DNA of 64,000 bases, from assembly GCF_028807635.1 (NCBI RefSeq), contig NZ_JARBAX010000001.1, positions 1,749,001-1,813,000 of the forward strand, given 5' to 3'. A model generated the notes under the pieces. The model did no database searches, was not told the origin of the DNA, and worked only from the letters and a program-made list of their open reading frames with translations. The first letter of the stretch is position 1, and every line of letters begins with the position of its first letter. Both the position numbers and the translations under genes were made by a program. Source of the DNA: Streptomyces spiramyceticus. GTDB taxonomy: Bacteria > Actinomycetota > Actinomycetes > Streptomycetales > Streptomycetaceae. Of the stretch, positions 57,582 through 64,000 are shown piece after piece.

Positions 57582-59042
57582 TCAGTGACGTGAGCGCAGG
57601 AGGCCGGCCACAGAGCCGAAGAGCGACGCGGCAGCCAGCGCGAGGGCACATACCCACAGGGCCTCTCCATACGCGTGGGCACCCAGCGCATTCAGCCGGT
57701 TCAGGAAGAGAGTCCCGAATGTCGCGACGCCCAGCAACTGCCCGAGCTGTGTGACGGTTACGAGCAGTCCGCTGGCATCCGCCGCGTCCTCGGGGCGTAC
57801 GCCCGCGAGCGCGCCCGTCAGCGTAGGGCTGAACCCCAGGGCCAGACCGGCCCCGACACCCGCGAAGGCGGCGTACATCGCGAAGCCTCCGTCGCCGCCG
57901 TCCCGCAGCACCAGGCCGACTGCCGCGGACGACATGGCGGTCAGCGCGAATCCGCCCGGGACCATCACCCGTTGCAGCCCCGCCGGCCAGCGCCGCCAGG
58001 TCAGCCCGACCACTCCGAAGACCACCGCTGTCGGCGCGAACGTGAGCCCCGCTCGGAGCGCCGAATAGCCGAGGCCGGCCTGGACGTGCAGGGTCAGGGT
58101 GAAGAGGAACCCCGCGTTGACCGCCATCACCACGGCGATCCGCAGGACAGCGAGCCCCATGCCCGGGATCCGCAGCACCCTGGGCGCGATCAGCGGCGCA
58201 CCGCCGCGCGCGGCCAGCCGCGACTCGTACGCCAGGAGGCCCGCGAACAGCACGACAGCGGCCCCCAGAGACAGCCACGACCACAGCGGCCAGTCCTGCT
58301 CCTGCCCGAGCACCAGAGGCACCGTGAACAGCGACACGGCGGCGGCGAGCAGCACCAGGCCGGGCAGATCGAGGCCGCGTGTGCGCTCCGGTTCGCGCTC
58401 CGGTTCGCCGCGTCCGTCGCGCGGCAGCAGGCGCGTGCCGAGGACCAGCAGCGCGAGGCCGATCGGTATGTTCACCAGGAACACCGGGCGCCAGCTCGTG
58501 CCGAAGAGGTCGGCACTGACCAGCACACCGCCCGCCACCTGGCCGGCCGCGGCCCCGGTGGCCAGCACCGCCGAGTACGCGCCGAGCGCCCTGACCCGCG
58601 ACTCGCCCTCGAAGTTGCGCTGGATCAGGCTGAGCACCTGGGGAATCATCAGCGCCGCACCCGCGCCCTGGACCAGCCGGAAGGCGATCAACTGACCAGT
58701 GTCCGCGGCCAGTCCGCAGGCCAGCGAGGCGACGGTGAAGACCGCGAGCCCGCCGAGGTAGGCGCGACGGTGGCCGAACAGGTCGCCCAGTCTCGCGCCG
58801 GTGATGAGCAGGACGGCGTACGCGACGGTGTATCCGGCGATGACCATCTGCAATCCGGCGCCCGACGCGTCCAGTTCGGTGCGGATCGTCGGGGCGGCGA
58901 CGTTGACGATGAAGACGTCGAGAAGCGCCATGAACTGCGCGGCAAGCACGACGGCGAGCAGCAGGCCCGCCCGTTTGTCAGTGGCACCGGCTTTACTGGC
59001 TCCAGTGTTTCTACTGCCCTTGCCGAGTACGGAAGTTGTCAT
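57582..59042 (-). CDS. MFS drug exporter of the EmrB/QacA type
   Basis: A 486-residue transporter with about 14 helices. It has the N-terminal MALLDVFIVNVAAPTI motif D1, GARLGDLFGHRRAYLGG (motif A), GAGAALMIPQVLSL, and the antiporter motif C-like GAAAGQVAGGVLV. It probably exports a hydrophobic compound using the proton gradient. ATG at 59042. It is divergent from an MmyB-type regulator, and the gap carries a near-perfect 21-bp palindrome, so it is probably repressed or induced by that regulator. Confidence 0.9.
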   Translation of the reverse strand: MTTSVLGKGSRNTGASKAGATDKRAGLLLAVVLAAQFMALLDVFIVNVAAPTIRTELDASGAGLQMVIAGYTVAYAVLLITGARLGDLFGHRRAYLGGLAVFTVASLACGLAADTGQLIAFRLVQGAGAALMIPQVLSLIQRNFEGESRVRALGAYSAVLATGAAAGQVAGGVLVSADLFGTSWRPVFLVNIPIGLALLVLGTRLLPRDGRGEPEREPERTRGLDLPGLVLLAAAVSLFTVPLVLGQEQDWPLWSWLSLGAAVVLFAGLLAYESRLAARGGAPLIAPRVLRIPGMGLAVLRIAVVMAVNAGFLFTLTLHVQAGLGYSALRAGLTFAPTAVVFGVVGLTWRRWPAGLQRVMVPGGFALTAMSSAAVGLVLRDGGDGGFAMYAAFAGVGAGLALGFSPTLTGALAGVRPEDAADASGLLVTVTQLGQLLGVATFGTLFLNRLNALGAHAYGEALWVCALALAAASLFGSVAGLLRSRH

Positions 59043-59091
59043 GGCACGGAGCCTGACGCCGATCGGATACGGGTAACGAGAGCCCGCTGAT

Positions 59092-59112
59092 CCTGGTACT
59101 GACAGCACCTGG
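59092..59112. promoter_or_regulatory. 21-bp palindromic candidate operator
   Basis: CCTGGTACTG-A-CAGCACCTGG is a palindrome with 8 of 10 arm positions matched. It lies midway between the divergent exporter and regulator genes and is likely the binding site of the regulator. Confidence 0.55.
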
Positions 59113-59144
59113 CAACGGCGGGGCGGACCATCGACCATGGGGGT

Positions 59145-60005
59145 GTGACAACGATGGCAGCACCGACGCAACGCCGCCGCTCCGAGCTGGCCACGTTCCT
59201 GCGCAGCCGACGGGCCAGGGTGACCCCCGCCGACGTGGGGATGCCCCCGGGACTGCGCCGCCGCACCCCCGGACTGCGCCGCGAGGAGGTCGCGCAGCTC
59301 TCCGGCGTGGGGGTCACCTGGTACACCTGGCTGGAGCAGGGCCGCCCGATCAACGCCTCCGCCCAGGTCCTGGACGCCGTGGCGCGTACGCTCCGGCTGG
59401 ACCGGCCAGAGCGGGAGCATCTCTACCATCTGGCCGAGGTGCCGTACGCCCCGGACCGGGCGGACGACGTGGCGGCCGTCAGCCCGGAAGTGCAGGGCAT
59501 CATCGACGCCCTGGACCCGCGTCCGGCCGTCGTCTACAACGCCCGGTACGACGTCCTCGCCACCAACGCCGCCTACCGCCACCTCTTCGACGTCGACGTG
59601 CACGAGGGGGGCGTACGCAATGTCCTGTGGGTGCTCTTCACCGTGCCCGAGCCTTCCTGCCCACTGGTGTTCCGGGAGGCGGAGCTGCCCCTGATGGTGG
59701 CGCAGTTGCGGGGTGCGTACGGACGCCATGTCGGCGAGCCCGACTGGGAATCGTTCGTCCGCCGACTCCGCGCGGCCAGCCCGTACTTCGCCGAGCTGTG
59801 GGAGAGCGGGGACGTGGTCCCGCCCGGCCCCCGTGTGAAGACCTTCCGGCACACGGCTGTTGGGGAGATACGGATGACCTCGGTGTCGCTGTCCATCAAC
59901 GGGATGCCGGAGTGCCGGATCGTGGCGTACACCCCGAACGACGAGGAGAGCCGCCAGCGGACCGTTGCCCTGTGGGAGATCCGTCCTGAAACAGGCCGGT
60001 CCTGA
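59145..60005 (+). CDS. Helix-turn-helix regulator with MmyB-like ligand domain
   Basis: A 286-residue regulator. An N-terminal XRE-type HTH (about 8-75) contains TPGLRREEVAQLSGVGVTWYTWLEQGR, the family signature. The C-terminal MmyB-like ligand-binding domain (about 95-280) has NARYDVLATNAAYRHLF, ASPYFAELWESGDV and a final VAYTPNDEES. Such proteins usually control a neighbouring oxidoreductase or transporter; here that is the divergent MFS exporter. GTG start at 59145, with an ATG three codons on. Confidence 0.9.
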   Translation: MTTMAAPTQRRRSELATFLRSRRARVTPADVGMPPGLRRRTPGLRREEVAQLSGVGVTWYTWLEQGRPINASAQVLDAVARTLRLDRPEREHLYHLAEVPYAPDRADDVAAVSPEVQGIIDALDPRPAVVYNARYDVLATNAAYRHLFDVDVHEGGVRNVLWVLFTVPEPSCPLVFREAELPLMVAQLRGAYGRHVGEPDWESFVRRLRAASPYFAELWESGDVVPPGPRVKTFRHTAVGEIRMTSVSLSINGMPECRIVAYTPNDEESRQRTVALWEIRPETGRS

Positions 60006-60067
60006 AAACAGGCCGGTCCCGAAACAGCAAGAAATCCCGCCCCCCTGAGGGAACGGGATCTTGATTG

Positions 60068-60140
60068 TGGAGCTAAGGAGAATTGAACTCCTGACCTCCT
60101 GCATGCCATGCAGGCGCTCTACCAACTGAGCTATAGCCCC
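60068..60140 (-). tRNA. tRNA-Ala (anticodon GGC), copy 2
   Basis: All 73 bases are identical to the copy at 55844-55916. It reads leftward, is followed on its own strand by a smaller terminator hairpin (about 60034-60060), and has no encoded CCA. Confidence 0.97.
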
Positions 60141-60210
60141 GCTGTTCTCTGCGCTGTGCGCCGCGAACAAGAAGAACTTTAGCCTGCGACCTGCCGGAAA
60201 GTGAAATCCG

Positions 60211-60882
60211 TCAGTCGTCGTCGCCGAGCACGGGCTCCGGGAGCGTCCCGGCGTTGTGCTCAAGCAGCCGCCAGCCGCGGGCGCCCTCGCCCAGGACCGA
60301 CCAACAGCAGTTGGAGAGCCCGCCAAGGCCCTCCCAGTGGTGCGACTCCAGACCCAGGAGCCGGCCGATGGTGGTGCGGATCGTGCCGCCGTGGCTGACG
60401 ACGACGAGCGTGCCGTTGTCGCCCAGCTTGTCGGCGTGCGCGAGCACGACCGGAGCCGCCCGGTCGGCAACCTCGGTCTCCAGCTCGCCGCCACCGCGCC
60501 GCACCGGCTCGCCGCGCTTCCACGCCGCGTACTGCTCGCCGAACTGCCCGATGATCTCGTCGTGCGTCAGGCCCTGCCAGGCGCCCGCGTACGTCTCGCG
60601 CAGCGCGACGTCGTGCGTGACCTCCAGGCCCGTCAGAGCCGCCAGCTCACCGGCCGTGGCGGCCGCCCGCTTGAGGTCGGACGCGATCATCATGTCCGGC
60701 TTCAGGGAGGCGAGCAGCCTTGCGGCCCGGCGTGCCTGGGCTACGCCGGTGTCGGTCAGCTCGATGTCGGTGGAGCCCTGGAAACGGCGCTCCAGGTTCC
60801 ACGACGTCTGCCCGTGCCGCCACAGGACGATGCGGCGGCCCCGGCGGTTCAGGCTCTTGTTGCCGGTGTCGCTGCCGTTCAG
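60211..60882 (-). CDS. Histidine phosphatase family protein
   Basis: A 223-residue phosphatase of the phosphoglycerate mutase-like superfamily. The catalytic RHG is in WRHGQTSWN (22-24), and the second His in VSHGGTIRT. The frame contains no ATG, GTG or TTG upstream of the RHG motif. The likely start is a CTG at 60882 that overlaps the rsfS stop as CTGA, with GGAG seven bases upstream. The next in-frame ATG (60693) would cut off the catalytic His. The substrate is unknown. It is coupled to rsfS. Confidence 0.85.
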   Translation of the reverse strand: MNGSDTGNKSLNRRGRRIVLWRHGQTSWNLERRFQGSTDIELTDTGVAQARRAARLLASLKPDMMIASDLKRAAATAGELAALTGLEVTHDVALRETYAGAWQGLTHDEIIGQFGEQYAAWKRGEPVRRGGGELETEVADRAAPVVLAHADKLGDNGTLVVVSHGGTIRTTIGRLLGLESHHWEGLGGLSNCCWSVLGEGARGWRLLEHNAGTLPEPVLGDDD

Positions 60883-61316
60883 CTCAGGTCTCCGTCCAGA
60901 TCACCGGCCGCGCGCGACTTCGCGTGCTCTTCGGCCAGGCCGCGGGTCTTGACGGCGTCCTCGGGCAGAGCGATCTCGGGGCAGTCCTTCCAGAGGCGCT
61001 CCAGAGCGTAGAAGACACGCTCCTCGCTGTGCTGGACGTGGACGACGATGTCGACGTAGTCGAGGAGCACCCAGCGGGCTTCGCGGTCGCCCTCGCGGCG
61101 CACCGGCTTGGCGCCGAGCTCCTTGTTCAGCCGCTCCTCGATCTCGTCGACGATCGACTTGACCTGGCGGTCGCTGGGCGCCGAGGCGACCAGGAAGGCG
61201 TCAGTGATGGAGAGCACATCGCTGACGTCGTACGCGATGATGTCGTGCGCGAGCCGGTCGGCGGCCGCCTGGGCGGCGGCGTTGATGAGCTCGATGGAAC
61301 GGTCCGTGGCGGTCAC
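60879..61316 (-). CDS. rsfS: Ribosomal silencing factor RsfS
   Basis: Binds ribosomal protein L14 and keeps the subunits apart during starvation. The 145-residue protein has the family blocks AHDIIAYDVSDVLSITDAFLVASAPSDRQVKSI and WVLLDYVDIVVHVQHSEERVFYALERLWKD. I use the GTG at 61316 (VTATDRSIELI) as in related proteins; another GTG at 61349 is possible. It sits between a divergent LCP gene and the histidine phosphatase, the usual Streptomyces order. Confidence 0.94.
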   Translation of the reverse strand: MTATDRSIELINAAAQAAADRLAHDIIAYDVSDVLSITDAFLVASAPSDRQVKSIVDEIEERLNKELGAKPVRREGDREARWVLLDYVDIVVHVQHSEERVFYALERLWKDCPEIALPEDAVKTRGLAEEHAKSRAAGDLDGDLS

Positions 61317-61384
61317 ATGCAGGCTTTCGTCGGCGGTCAGGAGTACCACCAGGGTCTCACGGACCGCCGACAGCGCCGACGGGA

Positions 61385-63025
61385 TTACTTGACCCTGAAA
61401 TCCTGGCCCAGTACGACCGTCACGTCGGCGTTCGCCGCCGTCTTGCCCTTCTTCACCGAGCTCGCCGGCAGACCGAGGGTCTTCGCGGTCTCTTCGGCCG
61501 CCGCCTTCTGTGCCGCGTCGCCATAGCTGACCTGCGACGACACGATCGCGGCCGCCTTGCCCGCGTCCACAAAGGCATAGCCGCCGTTGACCAGCCGGAT
61601 CCTGGCCGCCTCGCCCGCGTCCGGGTTCGCGGTCGCGTTCTTGACCCCGACCCGCACCGCGGCACCCTGCTCGGGGCTGCTCACCGAGCCGCCGAGGATG
61701 TCCTTCACCACACTGTCCGCCGCGGACTCGCTGAGCTTGCCGTCGGCCTCGACCGGCAGCTGCGCCGTCTTGTAGTCGCCGCCCTTGGCGTGCTCGGCGA
61801 GCTTGGCGAGCGAGGCGCCCAGGTCGTTCTCCGGCAGCGAAGGGTCGAGGATCTGCGCGAGCGTGCGGACGGTGGTGGTCGCGGCCTGCGGGTCGTCCGA
61901 GATCTTCCGCAGGATGCCCTGAATGACCTGGCCGAACCGCTGGAGCTGCTTGGCCTCCGCCTCGCCGGGCGCCCGGTAGGTGGCGTACGCGACGGCCATC
62001 CGACCGCTCAGCGTCTGCTCCTTGCCCTGCCTCACGACGGGAGACGCGCCCTTCTTGGTGTCGGGCACATCGGTGTCGGTGTCGATCTCGACGTTGCCGA
62101 CCAGCTCGACGAGGTTCTCCAGGTACGGGGTGTCCAGCCGCCAGGTGCCGCCGATCTTGGTTCCGAGTACGGAACCGATCGCCTCGCGCGTGCCCGTTGA
62201 ACCGTCGTCGTCCACCGACTTGCCGAGCGTCGTCGTGGTGCCGTCGTCGTTCGCGACGGACAGCGAGTTGGGGAGCAGGACGGTCGTGCCCTGCTTCGTG
62301 GTGACGTTGTCGACGAGCAGCGCCGTGGAGGTTCCGCCCTTCTTGGTGTTGTGCATGTGCACCACGATCACGTCGCGCTTCTCCGGGCCCGTGGCGGTGT
62401 TCTGCTTGTCGTCCTTGCCGGAAAGGCCGGGCAGCATCCCCGCGTACCAGAGGTACCCGACGCCGCCGGCGACCACCAGCGTCAGGGCGACGACCAGGGA
62501 GACGACCCGGTTGCGGCCGCGGCGGCGGGCTTCCTCACGGCGCTCGGTACGGCTCTCGGTGAACTTCAGCCAGTCGATGACGTCTTCGGAGTTCTCGTCC
62601 GGTTCCTCGACGAACGAGAACTGCTCCGTCGCGTACTCGGGAGAGGCGCGGCGCTGCTCGGGCACGGGCGGGGCGGCGGGAGCCGGCTCCGGCGCGGGCT
62701 CGGGGGCAGGGGCAGCGGCAGGCGCCGCCTGCTGCGGGATCCATTGCTGCTGCTGAAGCTGCTGTTGCTGCTGCTGCTGTCCGGCCTGCTGCTGCTCGGC
62801 ATAGGGGTCGTACGGCGGCTGCTGGGCGTACGGGTCGTAGCCGTACCCCTGCTGTTGCGCATACGGGTCGTACTGCTGCTGCGTCTCGCCCTGCTGTGCC
62901 TGCTGCTGTGTCTGCTGCGCCTGCTGGTACACCGGCCTGCCGTACGCGTCGTAGCCGATGATCTCCGGCTGCTGGGCGTACGGGTCCTGGGCGTACGGGT
63001 CGTACGGGTACTGTCGGTCGTTCAC
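61385..63025 (-). CDS. Divergent LytR-CpsA-Psr (LCP) family membrane protein
   Basis: A 546-residue protein. The N-terminal 150 residues are rich in Gln, Pro and Tyr, with DPYAQQ repeats, and are cytoplasmic. One transmembrane helix (VVSLVVALTLVVAGGVGYLWY) is followed by an external LCP-like domain (DVIVVHMHNTKKGGTSTALL, LENLVELVG, SGRMAVAYATYR). A C-terminal LytR_C domain ends the protein. The usual SIPRD-type Arg/Asp motif of active LCP ligases is replaced by LLPNSL, so glycopolymer-ligase activity is doubtful. ATG at 63025, 51 bp from nadD. Confidence 0.82.
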   Translation of the reverse strand: MNDRQYPYDPYAQDPYAQQPEIIGYDAYGRPVYQQAQQTQQQAQQGETQQQYDPYAQQQGYGYDPYAQQPPYDPYAEQQQAGQQQQQQQLQQQQWIPQQAAPAAAPAPEPAPEPAPAAPPVPEQRRASPEYATEQFSFVEEPDENSEDVIDWLKFTESRTERREEARRRGRNRVVSLVVALTLVVAGGVGYLWYAGMLPGLSGKDDKQNTATGPEKRDVIVVHMHNTKKGGTSTALLVDNVTTKQGTTVLLPNSLSVANDDGTTTTLGKSVDDDGSTGTREAIGSVLGTKIGGTWRLDTPYLENLVELVGNVEIDTDTDVPDTKKGASPVVRQGKEQTLSGRMAVAYATYRAPGEAEAKQLQRFGQVIQGILRKISDDPQAATTTVRTLAQILDPSLPENDLGASLAKLAEHAKGGDYKTAQLPVEADGKLSESAADSVVKDILGGSVSSPEQGAAVRVGVKNATANPDAGEAARIRLVNGGYAFVDAGKAAAIVSSQVSYGDAAQKAAAEETAKTLGLPASSVKKGKTAANADVTVVLGQDFRVK

Positions 63026-63076
63026 CGGTGCCCCTTTCCTGCTTGTCTGTGCTCCCCGTACGGCCGCGCCCGCCGC

Positions 63077-63691
63077 TCAGTCGCGGTACAGCGCGCGCTT
63101 GTCGATGTAGCGGACCACACCGTCCGGAACGAGATACCAGACAGGTTCGCCCTGCGCGACTCTCGCGCGGCAGTCGGTGGACGAGATCGCCAGGGCCGGC
63201 ACCTCCACCAGGGAGACGCCTCCCTCGGGCAGACCGTCGTCCGTCAGGTGGTGACCGGGCCTGGTCACACCGATGAAGTGGGCGAGCGAGAACAGCTCCT
63301 CCGCGTCCCGCCAGGTGAGGATCTGGGCGAGCGCGTCGGCGCCGGTGATGAAGAACAGGTCCGAGTCGCTGTTGAGCGCGTGCAGGTCCCGCAGCGTGTC
63401 GATGGTGTACGTCGGGCCGCCGCGGTCGATGTCGATGCGGGACACCGAGAACTGCGGGTTGGACGCCGTCGCGATGACCGTCATCAGATAGCGGTCCTCG
63501 GCCGGGGACACGTGCTTGTGGGTCTTCTGCCAGGGCTGCCCTGTCGGCACGAAAACCACCTCGTCGAGGTGGAACTGGGCGGCCACCTCACTGGCGGCCA
63601 CCAGGTGTCCGTGATGGATCGGATCGAACGTACCGCCCATCACGCCGAGTCGGCGCTTGCCCGGACCGCGAGGCACTTCCTGCTCTCCCAT
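63077..63691 (-). CDS. nadD: Nicotinate-nucleotide adenylyltransferase
   Basis: Makes nicotinate adenine dinucleotide from nicotinate mononucleotide and ATP in NAD synthesis. The 204-residue protein has [20 protein letters not shown] (nucleotidyltransferase HxGH motif), [28 protein letters not shown], and [16 protein letters not shown] at 63691. It is the head of the leftward run nadD, LCP protein, rsfS, phosphatase. Confidence 0.95.
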   Translation of the reverse strand: MGEQEVPRGPGKRRLGVMGGTFDPIHHGHLVAASEVAAQFHLDEVVFVPTGQPWQKTHKHVSPAEDRYLMTVIATASNPQFSVSRIDIDRGGPTYTIDTLRDLHALNSDSDLFFITGADALAQILTWRDAEELFSLAHFIGVTRPGHHLTDDGLPEGGVSLVEVPALAISSTDCRARVAQGEPVWYLVPDGVVRYIDKRALYRD

Positions 63692-63729
63692 GCGTGCAGA
63701 GCCTACTGGCCCCGTCTGGCGGCCCTGCC

Positions 63730-63897
63730 TCAGCGGTCGCGGTTGAAGCGGGTGGTGATCCACAGCAGGAGGAGGAGCGCGAAGAGCGCTCCGCCGCCGG
63801 TGACGTAGGCACTGAGGGATTCGTGGTTCCCGCCGTGCTCGCCGCCCTCACCGGAGGCAAGGGTCACGAGGGAGGCGGCAGTGTGGTGGAGGCTCAT
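63730..63897 (-). CDS. Small single-pass membrane protein
   Basis: A 55-residue frame, [20 protein letters not shown] at the start and ending [11 protein letters not shown] hydrophobic helix ([14 protein letters not shown]) covers the C-terminal part, with a basic inside end. It lies 38 bp upstream of nadD on the same strand and is probably in its operon. A TACGAT -10-like hexamer lies at 63950-63955. No function is known. Confidence 0.7.
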   Translation of the reverse strand: MSLHHTAASLVTLASGEGGEHGGNHESLSAYVTGGGALFALLLLLWITTRFNRDR

Positions 63898-64000
63898 CTT
63901 CGGCAGGACCTATCGGGAGTCGGGAGTCGGAGCGGAGACTTCACGCAACATCGTATGCGGGCGGGCCGGGCACGCTCACGCCGACTCAGTCGTTCACCGA

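Noticed and set aside
57582..60494. Single 970-codon minus-strand frame covering the exporter, regulator and tRNA
   Set aside because: Only the part from 59042 down matches an MFS transporter. The upstream part runs through a tRNA gene and is antisense to the regulator.

Overview
The window is a piece of a Streptomyces (or very close relative) core chromosome. The DNA is very GC-rich with strong third-position GC bias. GTG, TTG and probably CTG starts are common, and stop/start overlaps are frequent. The gene content (glyS, znuACB-zur, uppS, recO, leuA, era, ybeY, phoH, hrcA-dnaJ, lepA, rpsT, holA, comEA-comEC, leuS, rsfS, nadD) is the usual actinobacterial housekeeping set. No prophage, CRISPR array or large biosynthetic cluster is visible.

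Layout. 1-11100: a partial gene at the left edge, glyS, a Zur-controlled zinc-uptake operon (znuA-znuC-znuB-zur) reading right, then uppS and recO reading left, a ferredoxin-NADP reductase, a TerB-like protein and leuA. A leucine leader peptide and attenuator precede leuA. 11150-15270: a protealysin-like M4 protease with its emfourin-type inhibitor, then a GH1 beta-glucosidase coupled to a sugar MFS transporter. 15271-24980, mostly leftward: a 142-bp tandem array grown from the 3' end of era, era, a degenerate cytidine deaminase, a decayed MmyB-type regulator, then the block YjbR / CNNM-CBS / ybeY / phoH, a PfkB kinase, a glucarate dehydratase fragment, rnz, a HIT protein and a TPR membrane protein. 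25000-31100: an AAA+ ATPase, a TnpB/IS605 remnant, a lipoprotein, rsmE, a nitronate monooxygenase, dnaJ and hrcA with a CIRCE operator. 31200-42100: MBL hydrolase, DUF3097, hemW, a HATPase-GAF-PP2C phosphatase, an acyl-CoA ligase, lepA, rpsT and holA. 42150-49320: small genes, arylamine N-acetyltransferase, comEC/comEA, DegV and a coiled-coil membrane protein. 49465-55744: leuS with its own leucine leader and intrinsic terminator, then a putative transmembrane electron-transfer pair (bis-heme b-type cytochrome plus NuoF-ferredoxin fusion). 55844-60140: two identical tRNA-Ala(GGC) genes flanking a GT87 mannosyltransferase, two small zinc-ribbon proteins, an MFS exporter and an MmyB-type regulator. 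60211-63897: histidine phosphatase, rsfS, a divergent LCP protein, nadD and a small membrane protein.

How it fits together. Zur probably represses znuACB through two boxes over the znuA promoter and start. leuA and leuS, which make and consume leucine, each sit behind a near-leaderless leader peptide with a run of Leu codons that includes the rare CTT, followed by a hairpin. This suggests parallel ribosome-mediated attenuation. HrcA/CIRCE should control hrcA-dnaJ. The less ordinary content is the protease-inhibitor pair, the TPR-AAA pair, the cytochrome/flavo-iron-sulfur pair, and three genes (era, the coiled-coil protein, the N-acetyltransferase) whose 3' ends carry tandem duplications.
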